Below are positions 19,501 through 26,718 of a DNA stretch of 57,742 bases, piece after piece; positions within the stretch are counted from its first letter, which is position 1, and each line of letters starts with the position of its first letter. A program made the translations under genes and the position numbers. The notes below the pieces were generated by a model. That model saw only the letters and a program-made list of their open reading frames with translations. It had not been told where the DNA came from and searched no databases. The DNA lies in IMG/VR virus record IMGVR_UViG_3300032246_001167, positions 1 to 57,742 of that record. One strand, given 5' to 3'. This DNA is from a virus.

Positions 19501-22500
19501 GCCGCGCAACAGCTCGCCGCGTGCGTTACGCAAGCGAAGACCTGAAGGCTGAAGAGGCCAGCTCATACTGGCATTCTTTCAAAGAGTGGTATGCCGACCA
19601 GGTATCGCGCTGGGCTGTATCGGCCGAGGCTCCTACCACCATTGTGGAGAAGTTCTTTAAGCGCCTTGGCAACCAGCTACGCCAGTTCTACCAGCAACTG
19701 AAGAACAAGAAGTACCTGCCTGATGAGACGTTTGCCAAGTACATCAACGAAGTCACGGCCCGCGCTCCAGAACTAACTCCGCCGAAGGATATAAGCGATT
19801 TAGCAGAGCAGTCGCGCAAGATGGTGGAGCCGGAACAAACAAATGAAGATGAAGACGACAAGCTGCTGAGCAAGTACAACCGGCCGAACACGCCGATGTT
19901 GGATGGCAAACCGCTGGGCACGTTCCTTCTGGGACAGTGGAAGAACGGCAAGCAGCTGTTCAAAGACTTCATCAACGACCCGGTAGAAGCGGCAAAGGAT
20001 GCGGGTGATTCAGCATTCGATGCGGTGATCTCAGCCCGGATGCAGACCGTTTGGTTTGGCGCCGGCCTAGAGTCGCGTGATTTCAATCGCTATGGCCGCC
20101 AGCTGCGGACCAGCGAAGGCTTGGCTATTGCCTCGGTTGCTTTGGATAACGCCATCCACAGCGCCAACATTGGCATCCAAGTCTTGTTCCAAGGTGGCTT
20201 GAAGTACGACTCCAAGTTTGGTCGCTTTGTTGCCGTCGAACGCAAGCTTGGTATGCGTGGCGTGTACGAAGCAGAAAAGCGCATGAAGGATCGTATCGGC
20301 GCCCAGAAGGCCACGAACCTTATCAATGGTTATCTGGAAGCCAAGCGTTCGATCAGCATCATGAACGAGCTCTACGATCGCCAGGCCAATTACGAAGATC
20401 TGAAGGCGCATTTAGAAGAGCTGGTCAATCAAGGCGCCAAAGAGGCAGACATCCAGGATGCCCGCGATGATTTGATAGACGCCCAGAATGATCTCAAGGC
20501 CATCCAGAAGGCCGCCTCTTCTGTGCTGATGTCAGAGCAAGAGATGCGCGACTTTGCTGCTTTGGATAAGAGCCATCCAGAGCTGCGCGAGATCATGAAG
20601 AACTTCAACGCCATCAACCAAAACCTGCTTAGGGTTTGGCGTGACGTTGGCCTGTTGTCTGAAAAGCGTTACAACACCCTGGCTGACATTCAGGACTACG
20701 TGCCGTGGCAGCGCCTTATGGAAGACGGCGAAGATCCGCATACGCCGCTCCAGTCGACTAATCGAAACCTGACCAACATCGGCCGGGAGAAGTTGTTCAA
20801 GCGCGGCGCACCAACGGACGTCTTGGACTTTAAGGCTCAGGTAGGTCAGAACACTTTTGAGCTTCCTGCCTCTACAGTCTTAAAGGTTACCGTTGACGGC
20901 AAGCGTGTGCCGGCAGATCTTCTGTCTGTGACTGAAGACGGCAAGTTGCGTATCGACCAGCCGATTGAAGAAGGCGCCTTGGTGGTGTTTAAGGTCACCC
21001 GACCGATCAACAACATCATTGAAAACATGACGCAGAACGTCATGCGCATGAGCATGAACGCCATCCGTCACTACGCAGCTGCGCGGATTGTTTATGAATA
21101 CGGCACGCGTGCGCCTGATGGCAAGTTGATGACCTTCCCCAAGGTGGACAAGGCAAAGAACCGCTTCAACTTCATCATTGATGGGCAAAAGGTTGTGGTG
21201 GAAATCAGCGATCCTTTGGTTGCTGGATCCATCTACGGCATGGAGAACCTTGACCTAGAGATGTGGAAGCCTTTGGCCATGGTCACTAACCTTGTTCGAC
21301 GGTCTATTACTTTGTCTGGGGCGTTCCAGCTTGAGCAGGTTTTGAAAGACGCGCCCACAGCAGCCATGGTTACCGGCGTTAAGCGTCCTGACTTGTTGAT
21401 TGGCGGCGTGCTCAAGGGCCTTATAACCTCTTTGGTCCAGCCTGCCGGCAAAGCGGCGGGTGTTGATATTGAACCCACAGTCAACATCCTTAGAGCTGCC
21501 GGTATTGGTGGATTCCATAGTCCATCCCGTACGTCAGAAGAAACAGTTAAGCGCCGCATTGGGGTGATGAACCGCAATGTTTATTCGGCATCGATTCAAA
21601 TGCTTGACCACATTGGCGACTCTGCCGATATGGCGCAGCGCGTGGCTGTGTACAAGCGCGTCCTTGCAGAAACCGGGGATGAGATGCAGGCGTTGCATCA
21701 GGCGGCCAATGTCATCAACTTCTTGCACCGGGGTTCTGCTGGTTACGCCCAGGTGTTGTTCAAGATCGTGCCGTTTATGAGCGCATACGCCAATGCAACG
21801 GACGTTCTGGCCAACGCTTTGATTGGCGGAAACCTCAAGGGCATGAGCCGCGCCAAGGCCATACGCCGATTGGCTATCGCAACTGCCATGCTGTCCAGCC
21901 TGACGTTAATGTATTGCATGCTTGTGGGCGGTGACCCGGATTATGAAGAGCTTGATGACCAGACGAAGATGCGCAACATCATCGTGCCGGGAACCAAGAT
22001 AAAAATCCCCATGAACACCTCGGCCGCGTACATCTGGAAGGCCGTGCCGGAGATGCTCTACAACACGGTCATCAACGAAGGCACCCAGAACGAAGTAGAC
22101 CGCACCCGCCTTAAGAAGGCTTTGTCTCAAGCGGCTAAAGATATGTTGCTTGGCCCCCCGCCCATTCCGGCTGGCGTTGGCAAAGTAGCAGAAGTGGTTT
22201 TGGACCACGACTTCTACACTGGGCGTGGCGTAATCCCCGAAAACCTCAAGCACGTTGAAGCTTTTGAACAATGGGATGCCTCTACATCTGAGCTAGCCAA
22301 GAAGCTGAGCGCTTATACCGAGGTTCCGGGCACTGATGGCAAGCGTGTCTTGAGCCCCATCGAGGCGGACCACCTGGTGCGTGGTTTGTTTGGTTCAGTT
22401 GGCTTCACCGCTCAGTGGATTTCCAACGCTATTGGTGAGCGCAATGGCGATCGTCCTGAACTGACTGGCCGTGAAACTCCGGTGATTGGCCGGTTTATCA

Positions 22501-22838
22501 GACCTGAAGTTGGCCGGGCTAACGAGGATCTGTTCTACGACCTCAAGCAGCGCGTCGACGAGAAGTATCAGACGTGGAAGACAATGACCGACCGTGGTGA
22601 TGACGATGCGGCCGATGCTTATGAAAACAAGCATGAGGGCTTGCTTGATATGTATCGCGAGGTCAACCAGATCAACGATGCGCTTGGTCAGATCAACGCA
22701 GAAATCCGCGAACTTGGCACAGCCAAGGGCCTAGACATGACTCCTGAGCAGCGTCGCAAGGAAATCACTGATCTCCAGCGCGAGAAGATGGAGCTGGTCG
22801 ACGACATCCGAGAGCTTAGGAAAGAGGCCGGACTTTAA
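13524..22838 (+). CDS. Giant polyvalent protein: ParB-like, C5-MTase-like, TGT-like and metallopeptidase-like domains (3104 aa)
   Basis: Domains in order, with approximate residues. 3-40: three FDP(D)xYL repeats. 190-450: helical region with hydrophobic stretches. 450-510: proline-rich linker. 578-700: ParB/sulfiredoxin-like domain with ISGRHRLDLARR (632-643). 886-930: coiled coil. 1135-1355: C5 DNA-methyltransferase-like domain with SLFDLTGAW (1143-1151), ACPCTDF with candidate nucleophile Cys1216, and ENP (1261-1263). 1447-1715: TGT/DpdA-like barrel with IDSGAF (Asp1505), MPDVVGD (Asp1564), PLQRGD and ADASPIRS. 1946-1950: HELGH zinc motif, with a possible third ligand in KEWYADQ. From about 2150: long helical polyvalent-protein-type domain with a membrane-like segment at 2780-2805. 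Such proteins are thought to be packaged and injected to act early in the cell. Confidence 0.85.
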   Translation: MAFDPDAYLREKSKPEFDPDEYLSTTPSEPFDPDAYLASTKKAEPSFFDRAKTAVTDFFTPHPSKDAGPAMLTPEEEVMGAVAAAPPQAAPKVAPPPPAPMVYKNRREALDDAVNMLEEGFDQKKVIEAFQKLNVPWDEIVKYGKSRGSEYFAPGIPATAEQKRRAAAAPPAPVSELKPGPEPTYLEGAMNAFKRGKANMSDVATGMLFESRVLNPDEAGQILARNANQRAAAAPSYEVQKGMEAIGSAKTYGEAVDALWNNKSATLTMLVDSLFQTAPTLGATAVAAPLGALSRFVSTFGASGSMEYAGVINDVLNENGVDLRNPSAISKALSDPKVLEQMKDKGMKRGLVVGLFDGLTAGIASSFMRPAEEIIAANKLTGMQAKKVAAATWAKELSLQMAGGAGGEFAAQQITGENKPADVIMEALAEGLTAPAEVISAMQAGKAPPAPAAEVPPQAPPPEPPQTPPSRVEPFVGEEPPAPAPAPTEGIPGIVSAAETIPESTADLTEEEQNLVTGYLATGFSEEEAFDRIMKRRERKGGTRALPPVETPMPPVQAEPKLPELPSNETAAVGMPTVEVPLKDLTLSKDVPQFKMGANEKGVVEPLGGKFERTGVAPIQVWRRNDGSLEVISGRHRLDLARRSGETTIPAQIHDEAQGFTPQMAAVLDAELNIRDGQGKVKDYVNYFKASGITPQDAESRGLLARATGKRAFTVASQGSDELIAAVRNDQVPDEAAYFIALNAPNDSRLQGVGLQAVMDGKSANIAVNTMQAVKALGIENNTTTDMFGFDDSALKEAQAMAQVAARKQREIQTRLSAISGAAKNPAIAKAEGIDIRDPNAVNQRIQELRQMKAAWDNWSTNPDLIGEIRQARGVEAPSLTLRGETEEEIRAREEAAAAEERRRRAEEDAAKKAEQEAAERARAEQTVGLFELGQTADQQLSGMGDLFASQEPAVAKEKPAETKVEPTGAARLVMDRAQRLANAENNFRTSVMEQFGLTAEQADAALQKLIKEKLVTLNPDTGQADLKTGAAWDRDVMLRAAGAEEEPKEERKPGATDDEIKKVGEVFEGAQESQVEDDFEIHHLFDPPAKEDIVRLSEKEDFLTPEQAKAKIAEWRKNAEEQDKKGRAKGQMNPNSDKVVLSLFDLTGAWSEPWVEAGYQVYRFDIQDKWTMKDETTGEEVNLGDINQFSVKYFQDLFGDFEGNDVYAILAACPCTDFASSGARHFKAKDANGKTMDSINLVKKTLAVIDYWKPSIWAIENPVGRIEKLGGLPPWRMSFDPYMFGDPYTKKTLLWGRFNADLPTAPVEPTEGSKMHRQYGGKSLATKNARSVTPEGFAYAFFQANNAIDNPVLAIAGKYDRLDRDLIQQALDAGLTEYEIQQLVDDPYYFDGDDEAAENALRAAIAEKKSQKPAVAKEKPTEEKDLFGEPTEEALKAQARELMNTKVRIYASGMSAISDLSRAGRGAGGLDLKGVGVDVGELSANAINMLAHTIVNFNGAAFIDSGAFGAFRRGLKSGTITPINFDNVLKKYDAIIDAVGQTAEENGGDWSDVPNKPMLVMPDVVGDQTASLAELKKHLRWVKTELKLNHLQLIVPLQRGDLSLSDAYKAIVDMLGTDNFVVGIPSNAAAITPQELEAFLRESKPKAIHILGAGSEKNLLPRLISAINAGVADTTKITADASPIRSAVLAAVANGAKRGDAIEQFVFDERDPALLRDLERAKAEPAAPAAPVEAVAEEPVAPAEKPAKAPKVAKEKLPYTPEQRKEAEGHAEEIKGDLFWQKGDYALVRTYSLTGDTIYIPTMGSRRAMVVDVRSFTNKALPEDIKQEMLAAREQAEREAEIRHEFAPFIKFKDGIALSEDIPDNLAGVIRGWKDLLKLDAPIYVSTIEDARRNKNNFTGPHRRIGSGTINENDAGSMRRMNDGSYYILFTKSTSPTVMLEILGHELGHLHQALVFDRAPRETQQAIRDAHKNWLASQKGKTAKELVASMRGRATARRVRYASEDLKAEEASSYWHSFKEWYADQVSRWAVSAEAPTTIVEKFFKRLGNQLRQFYQQLKNKKYLPDETFAKYINEVTARAPELTPPKDISDLAEQSRKMVEPEQTNEDEDDKLLSKYNRPNTPMLDGKPLGTFLLGQWKNGKQLFKDFINDPVEAAKDAGDSAFDAVISARMQTVWFGAGLESRDFNRYGRQLRTSEGLAIASVALDNAIHSANIGIQVLFQGGLKYDSKFGRFVAVERKLGMRGVYEAEKRMKDRIGAQKATNLINGYLEAKRSISIMNELYDRQANYEDLKAHLEELVNQGAKEADIQDARDDLIDAQNDLKAIQKAASSVLMSEQEMRDFAALDKSHPELREIMKNFNAINQNLLRVWRDVGLLSEKRYNTLADIQDYVPWQRLMEDGEDPHTPLQSTNRNLTNIGREKLFKRGAPTDVLDFKAQVGQNTFELPASTVLKVTVDGKRVPADLLSVTEDGKLRIDQPIEEGALVVFKVTRPINNIIENMTQNVMRMSMNAIRHYAAARIVYEYGTRAPDGKLMTFPKVDKAKNRFNFIIDGQKVVVEISDPLVAGSIYGMENLDLEMWKPLAMVTNLVRRSITLSGAFQLEQVLKDAPTAAMVTGVKRPDLLIGGVLKGLITSLVQPAGKAAGVDIEPTVNILRAAGIGGFHSPSRTSEETVKRRIGVMNRNVYSASIQMLDHIGDSADMAQRVAVYKRVLAETGDEMQALHQAANVINFLHRGSAGYAQVLFKIVPFMSAYANATDVLANALIGGNLKGMSRAKAIRRLAIATAMLSSLTLMYCMLVGGDPDYEELDDQTKMRNIIVPGTKIKIPMNTSAAYIWKAVPEMLYNTVINEGTQNEVDRTRLKKALSQAAKDMLLGPPPIPAGVGKVAEVVLDHDFYTGRGVIPENLKHVEAFEQWDASTSELAKKLSAYTEVPGTDGKRVLSPIEADHLVRGLFGSVGFTAQWISNAIGERNGDRPELTGRETPVIGRFIRPEVGRANEDLFYDLKQRVDEKYQTWKTMTDRGDDDAADAYENKHEGLLDMYREVNQINDALGQINAEIRELGTAKGLDMTPEQRRKEITDLQREKMELVDDIRELRKEAGL

Positions 22839-22850
22839 CAATGTTAAAGT
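22832..22850. promoter_or_regulatory. Palindromic operator-like site A
   Basis: Perfect inverted repeat, arms ACTTTAACA and TGTTAAAGT around a single A. It overlaps the stop codon of the giant gene and lies between the convergent ends of that gene and rusA. The same arms recur at 28198-28220 and three times at 38394-38493. It could be a repressor site, a stoperator-like roadblock or a partition site. Confidence 0.7.
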
Positions 22851-22852
22851 AC

Positions 22853-23197
22853 TCAGAGCGTGTGTATCACAATGGTACACACGCCGCCCTTCTTAACTTC
22901 TTGCCGGGTGATGTGTAGCTCATCTATCTGACTGTCGGACTCATAGCATCCGGCGTGCTCGCAGGCATCCAGCAGGGCCTTCAAAATGTTGTCAACATCC
23001 CTCTTCCGGCGATCGGGCGGAAAGAGAGTAATGTGCACGGCCAGCCTTCCTTCCAGCGCTATAACACCGTTGCACGACTCAATCACTGACGCACGAAATT
23101 GCTGTCCGCGCTTTGATATGAAACGACTTTTTCCTGATTGCCCCCAGTAGTGGTTGACGGATGGAGGCCAGGGCAAGAGCAGTTGTATATGCTGCAT
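22853..23197 (-). CDS. rusA: RusA-family Holliday junction resolvase
   Basis: A 114-residue endonuclease that would resolve branched DNA before packaging. The N-terminus LLLPWPPSVNHYWGQSGKSR is the family signature. The metal-binding acidic cluster is RKRDVDNILKALLDA, followed by DSQIDELHITR. I chose ATG at 23197 because it gives the family's usual N-terminus; the open frame continues upstream without homology. It is the only minus-strand gene in this region and converges on the giant gene. It probably works with the plus-strand recombination genes that start 90 bp away. Confidence 0.92.
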   Translation of the reverse strand: MQHIQLLLPWPPSVNHYWGQSGKSRFISKRGQQFRASVIESCNGVIALEGRLAVHITLFPPDRRKRDVDNILKALLDACEHAGCYESDSQIDELHITRQEVKKGGVCTIVIHTL

Positions 23198-23231
23198 AAA
23201 CACCACACATGGAAGAATTGGCATGCACCTA

Positions 23232-23260
23232 TTGACATGCGGATAGGTAGGTATAAGAAT
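23232..23260 (+). promoter_or_regulatory. Sigma70-like promoter for the recombination operon
   Basis: A perfect -35 box TTGACA (23232-23237) and a -10 box AAGAAT (23255-23260, 4 of 6 matches) are separated by 17 bp. The predicted start near 23267 precedes the AGGAG ribosome site (23274-23278) and the GTG start of the nuclease gene at 23285. It would drive the block from 23285 to about 28149. Confidence 0.65.
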
Positions 23261-23284
23261 ACCCCTAACAACTAGGAGACAACA

Positions 23285-24169
23285 GTGAAGCTGACCAACA
23301 AGCACAACATCCCGCAGACGTTCATCAACATCTTGGAGCGTCCTACGTACAGCAAGGGCTCTGCCCACCTGTCTGTGACCCAGCTCATCAACAGCCCAAA
23401 GATCGTAGCGCTGACCAATAAGTTTGCCGATGACATCGAGCAAGACGTGTCGGACATGGTGTGGTCAATCTTTGGTTCAGCTATCCACAAGGTCTTGGAG
23501 CACGGTGCCGATGACAACCATCTGATTGAAGAGCGCCTGCACACGCAGGTCGACGGCTGGAAGATCTCCGGTGCTATCGACCTTCAGATCCTCAACGAGG
23601 ATGGCATCTCCGTTCGTGACTACAAGACCACCTCGGCGTGGTCGGTGATGAACGACAAGATCGAATGGGAGCAGCAGCTAAACATCTACGCGTGGCTGGT
23701 TGAAACGGTCAAGGAGAAGCCGGTCAAGGACCTTGGCATCGTTGCCATCATCCGGGACTGGAGCCGTAGAGATGCGGCTACGCGGGAGGGTTATCCTACT
23801 GCCCCCATCAAGGAGATCCCCATCAATCTGTGGAGCTATGCGGAGCGCGACAAGTTTGTGCGTGACCGTATATCTCTCCACTCGGCATGCGAGTTCGCCC
23901 TTGAGGCTGAAGAGCTTCTGCCTCCCTGCACTCCTGAGGAGATGTGGGAGAAGCCCACCGTGTACGCGGTGAAGAAGAAAGGCGCAGTCCGCGCCAAGTC
24001 ACTGCACGACAACGAGCCAGAGGCGAATGTCATCGCCATGCAGTTGGGCAGTGAATATGAAGTGGAGACCAGGCTTGGTGAGCGCACGCGCTGTGCAAAC
24101 TTCTGCTCGGTCAACACATGGTGCCAGCAATGGCGTGATTACCAGCAAGGCTGGAAGGAGAGCGAATGA
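23285..24169 (+). CDS. PD-(D/E)XK nuclease superfamily protein (RecB/Cas4-like exonuclease)
   Basis: A 294-residue protein. The nuclease core is visible as a helix with the family His (SIFGSAIHKVLEHGAD), GAIDLQILNEDGISVRDYKT (catalytic Asp and Asp-x-Lys) and the following EWEQQLNIYAWL with the conserved Gln. It likely resects or processes DNA ends for the annealing protein encoded two genes downstream. The start is GTG at 23285 with AGGAG six bases upstream. Its stop overlaps the next start by 4 bp. Confidence 0.85.
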   Translation: MKLTNKHNIPQTFINILERPTYSKGSAHLSVTQLINSPKIVALTNKFADDIEQDVSDMVWSIFGSAIHKVLEHGADDNHLIEERLHTQVDGWKISGAIDLQILNEDGISVRDYKTTSAWSVMNDKIEWEQQLNIYAWLVETVKEKPVKDLGIVAIIRDWSRRDAATREGYPTAPIKEIPINLWSYAERDKFVRDRISLHSACEFALEAEELLPPCTPEEMWEKPTVYAVKKKGAVRAKSLHDNEPEANVIAMQLGSEYEVETRLGERTRCANFCSVNTWCQQWRDYQQGWKESE

Positions 24170-24543
24170 GCGCGAATGATATGCAGATCGGCGGTAGCCA
24201 CTACAAGGATATGGGTCAACAACCTTGGGATGTGCTGCGTGATTGGCTGACCGCAGAGGAGTATCGGGGTTACATGAAAGGGAACGCCATTGTGTATCTC
24301 GCAAGGGAGCGCAACAAGGGTTCCAACGAGGACCTGAGGAAGGCCCTGCATACCTTAACAAAGTTGGTTGAGGTAACCAGCGAGAAGAAAGTTGTGACCG
24401 TGGCAATGCTTGAGGATTTGGTTGCCGAGCTTGAGCAGCCGAAGCGCAAGTACGTCAAGAAGACCCCGACCAAAGCTGCGCCGTTTGGCTTTAAGAAGAA
24501 CGGCGAGCCCCGTAAGTACAAGCCGAAAGGATGGACAACATGA
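24166..24543 (+). CDS. DUF3310-family protein with basic C-terminal tail (125 aa)
   Basis: The first 70 residues carry the DUF3310 pattern (GGSHYKDMGQQPWDVLRDWL, GYMKGNAIVYLARERNKG, DLRKALHTLTKLVE). Phage proteins with this domain are of uncertain biochemistry, sometimes called nucleotide-kinase-like. The C-terminal 45 residues are Lys/Arg/Pro-rich (RKYVKKTPTKAAPFGFKK), which suggests nucleic-acid contact. Located between nuclease and ERF genes with ATGA overlaps at both ends. Confidence 0.75.
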   Translation: MSANDMQIGGSHYKDMGQQPWDVLRDWLTAEEYRGYMKGNAIVYLARERNKGSNEDLRKALHTLTKLVEVTSEKKVVTVAMLEDLVAELEQPKRKYVKKTPTKAAPFGFKKNGEPRKYKPKGWTT

Positions 24544-25226
24544 GTGTTCACAAGAAGTTGATGGAAGCCCGCGTCAAGCTGCACAGCATGGAGTTGAAGA
24601 AGTCTGGTGAGAACAAGTTTGCTGGCTACCGTTACTTTGAGCTTGGAGACTTCATCCCGCAGACCATGCAGATCTTTAATGACCTGGGCCTGTGTAGCGT
24701 GATCTCGTTTGATACCGACTACGCGACCATGCTTATTACTGATGTGGAAGACGGCACGGTCATTGCGATCAAGAGCCCGATGGCAGAGGCTAGCCTCAAG
24801 GGCGCTCACCCGATTCAGAACCTGGGTGCGGCCGAGTCTTACCAGCGTCGTTACCTGTGGCTCAACGCCATGGAGATCACGGAGAGCGACGTCATTGATG
24901 CCTCTCCTAGGCCGGAGTCCAAACCCGTAGCCAAGCCTGTAGAAAAGGTAGAGAAGCCGCGCCCTCCGGCAGAGATTGAGGGGGCTGTTGGCAGCTGGTC
25001 TATCAAGACCACCCTGTCTCCTGAGGGTAGCGTGGATAATTGGCTTGTCGTTGTTAACGATGCCGTGTTGGCCGGTCTTGCTATGGCCAACAAGGAAGAC
25101 GACGTCATGCAGATCTTCAAGCAAAACAAGCAGCTGTTTGATTCGATCAAGGCCGCAGATGCTGAGTACTTCAAAGACCTGATGGCCAAATTCACCGAAA
25201 CCAAAAATAAATTGAAAGGGAATTAA
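24540..25226 (+). CDS. erf: ERF-family single-strand DNA annealing protein
   Basis: A 228-residue recombinase of the Erf superfamily, which anneals complementary single strands and works with an exonuclease. Diagnostic segments are KLMEARVKLHSMELKKSG, FAGYRYFELGDFIPQ, SPMAEASLKGAHPIQNLGAA and ESYQRRYLWLNAMEI. A proline/lysine linker around residues 125-150 separates a C-terminal helical domain. I place the start at ATG 24540, which overlaps the upstream stop as ATGA and has AAAGGA at good spacing; an in-frame ATG at 24531 lacks spacing. Confidence 0.87.
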   Translation: MSVHKKLMEARVKLHSMELKKSGENKFAGYRYFELGDFIPQTMQIFNDLGLCSVISFDTDYATMLITDVEDGTVIAIKSPMAEASLKGAHPIQNLGAAESYQRRYLWLNAMEITESDVIDASPRPESKPVAKPVEKVEKPRPPAEIEGAVGSWSIKTTLSPEGSVDNWLVVVNDAVLAGLAMANKEDDVMQIFKQNKQLFDSIKAADAEYFKDLMAKFTETKNKLKGN

Positions 25227-25514
25227 ATGAGCAATTTTATTCCGCGCCCGAATACCGGCACGCTGTGGCCCAACCGCAAGGTTAGCCAGAACCATCCCGA
25301 CGTACGCGGTGATGTGTTTCTAGACCGGGCGTTTCTTGAGGGTCTGTTGCGCAAGACAGGCGATGACCTAGTCAAGATCCAGGTGTCGGGTTGGAACAAG
25401 GTCCTTGCCGGCAAGGAGTGCCTGTCCCTTCAGGTCTCTGAGCCGTACGTCAAGCCGGAAGAGGCTCGGCCGCAGTATTCGTCATCGGTTGACGAGTCCG
25501 ACGTTCCCTTCTGA
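25227..25514 (+). CDS. Small protein with SSB-like acidic C-terminal tip (95 aa)
   Basis: Starts immediately after the erf stop. The body (FLDRAFLEGLLRKTGDDLVK, then IQVSGWNKVLAGKECLSLQV) is short and beta-rich. The last residues SSVDESDVPF match the acidic DxxPF tip by which single-strand binding proteins recruit partners. It could be a compact SSB-like protein or a mimic of the tail. No standard OB-fold alignment is obvious by eye. Confidence 0.6.
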   Translation: MSNFIPRPNTGTLWPNRKVSQNHPDVRGDVFLDRAFLEGLLRKTGDDLVKIQVSGWNKVLAGKECLSLQVSEPYVKPEEARPQYSSSVDESDVPF

Positions 25515-25927
25515 TGAAGACGCTGCAATTTGAGGCGGTCAAGGTTGCGTTCAAGCAGGACAAGAACGGCTACATCCTGACGCTTTGCATTCACCCTGAC
25601 GAAGTGCCTGAGGACTTACTCCGGTCCTTTGTCGGGGCTGTCTACCAGGTTGTCATGGTGCGCCTTGACCGTAACGCCGACCCCCAAGAAGAGTTTGAGT
25701 CGGACAAGGCCGTGAAGATGGCTGGCATGTTGTGCCGGGACCCCAAGTTCTGGGAGTTCCTGCATGAGGATAGTCAGATCTTTACGGCTACCGAAAAAGA
25801 TGCGACCGACTGGTTGCGCGACTTCTTGGAAATCCAATCCCGAACCGAGCTCAAGGACAACGCGGAAGCGCGCTCCCGGCTTGATTCATTGCACAAGGAA
25901 TTCTTGGCATGGAAGCAAAGAAACTAA
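25514..25927 (+). CDS. Hypothetical protein, recombination operon (137 aa)
   Basis: The start overlaps the previous stop (TGATG). N-terminal beta strands (FEAVKVAFKQDKNGYILTLC) precede acidic helices ending in RLDSLHKEFLAWKQRN. FVGAVYQVVMVRLDR and MLCRDPKFWEFLHE are distinctive, but I do not recognise a family. Its place between the SSB-tail protein and a ribbon-helix-helix-like protein suggests a DNA-metabolism accessory role. Confidence 0.6.
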   Translation: MKTLQFEAVKVAFKQDKNGYILTLCIHPDEVPEDLLRSFVGAVYQVVMVRLDRNADPQEEFESDKAVKMAGMLCRDPKFWEFLHEDSQIFTATEKDATDWLRDFLEIQSRTELKDNAEARSRLDSLHKEFLAWKQRN

Positions 25928-26190
25928 TTCCCTACAGCTTGTACTTGCCGCCCAAGTACCACGACAAGCTCAAAGAGCTGGCCAAGGTACGCAAGGCATC
26001 GTCGACGATCCGTGATGCCATCACTTTGTTATTGGACAACCAAGACGTCTACAAGTCTGCGTACAACAAAGGCATTGGTGATGCAGCTCAGGTTGTGTAC
26101 GACTGCGATGAAGCGCAGATGGTTGCCGTGAAAGGCAAAGACCTGGGCGCCATCCTGACCGAGCGGATCAAGGGACTGGAGATGAAATGA
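25909..26190 (+). CDS. Ribbon-helix-helix-like DNA-binding protein (93 aa)
   Basis: The N-terminus KKLIPYSLYLPPKYHDKLKE, then LAKVRKASSTIRDAITLLLD, has the strand-helix-turn-helix pattern of ribbon-helix-helix regulators. The rest is a helical tail. It may regulate the early operon or bind one of the palindromes in this genome. Overlaps of 19 bp upstream and 4 bp downstream. Confidence 0.62.
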   Translation: MEAKKLIPYSLYLPPKYHDKLKELAKVRKASSTIRDAITLLLDNQDVYKSAYNKGIGDAAQVVYDCDEAQMVAVKGKDLGAILTERIKGLEMK

Positions 26191-26432
26191 TTGCCGAGCT
26201 CCAGACTGAGGTTGCTGAAACGGAATGCACTGTGCGCCTGTACAACTGGACACCTTACCGGCCGGCCTACATCAGCGGAGCCCCGGAGAATTGTTATCCA
26301 GCCGAGGGTGGCTACGGTGACTGGGCGCTGTTTGTCAACGGCCAAAGGGCTGAGTGGCTAGAGGCTCAGCTAACGCCTCAACAGATCGACAGTATTGAGG
26401 CGCAACTATTTGAAATGATGGAGCAGTCATGA
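26187..26432 (+). CDS. Hypothetical acidic protein (81 aa)
   Basis: The start overlaps the previous stop as ATGA. The sequence is aromatic-rich in the middle (CTVRLYNWTPYRPAYISGAP) and acidic at the C-terminus (QQIDSIEAQLFEMMEQS). No membrane segment or known motif. Confidence 0.55.
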   Translation: MIAELQTEVAETECTVRLYNWTPYRPAYISGAPENCYPAEGGYGDWALFVNGQRAEWLEAQLTPQQIDSIEAQLFEMMEQS

Positions 26433-26620
26433 CGGAGTTTCGGGATTATTCAACTTACCTCCAAAAGCTGGTTTACATGGAGCGCAAGACGCACGAAATG
26501 TGCAATGAAAGGCAGTACCAGGCGGCCAAGCGTTATGCCATGGAAATGCAGCGCATCTCCGGCGAGCTGGTCATGTGGCTAGATGAGCAAGTTCATGGAG
26601 CTGAAGAATGCAAGAACTAA
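26429..26620 (+). CDS. Hypothetical small helical protein (63 aa)
   Basis: A predicted all-helical protein (YLQKLVYMERKTHEMCNERQ, then YAMEMQRISGELVMWLDEQV). The ATGA overlap with the upstream gene and the overlap with the membrane microprotein start at 26608 suggest coupled translation. Function not recognised. Confidence 0.55.
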   Translation: MTEFRDYSTYLQKLVYMERKTHEMCNERQYQAAKRYAMEMQRISGELVMWLDEQVHGAEECKN

Positions 26621-26718
26621 TCGGCGGGGCATTTATTTTGATTCTGCTGTTGTTTGCTTTGTTTATCGTGTCCGTTATTGCACAGCTGGTATGGACAGCG
26701 ATTAGGAAACGCAAATGA
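26608..26718 (+). CDS. Membrane microprotein (36 aa)
   Basis: A 36-residue frame starting ATG at 26608 inside the end of the previous gene and ending with an ATGA overlap into the next. It is almost entirely one hydrophobic helix (GGAFILILLLFALFIVSVIA) with a basic C-terminus (IRKRK), so a single-pass inner-membrane protein is predicted. The position in an early operon suggests a host-interaction role rather than lysis. Confidence 0.6.
   Translation: MQELIGGAFILILLLFALFIVSVIAQLVWTAIRKRK

Noticed and set aside
22853-23443. Extended 196-residue version of the RusA gene
   Set aside because: Residues before the ATG at 23197 show no RusA similarity and run antisense through the next gene's promoter and start.
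24270-25295. A 341-codon minus-strand open frame across the DUF3310 and ERF genes
   Set aside because: Both plus-strand genes are recognisable families with coupled starts. The antisense product is not family-like.
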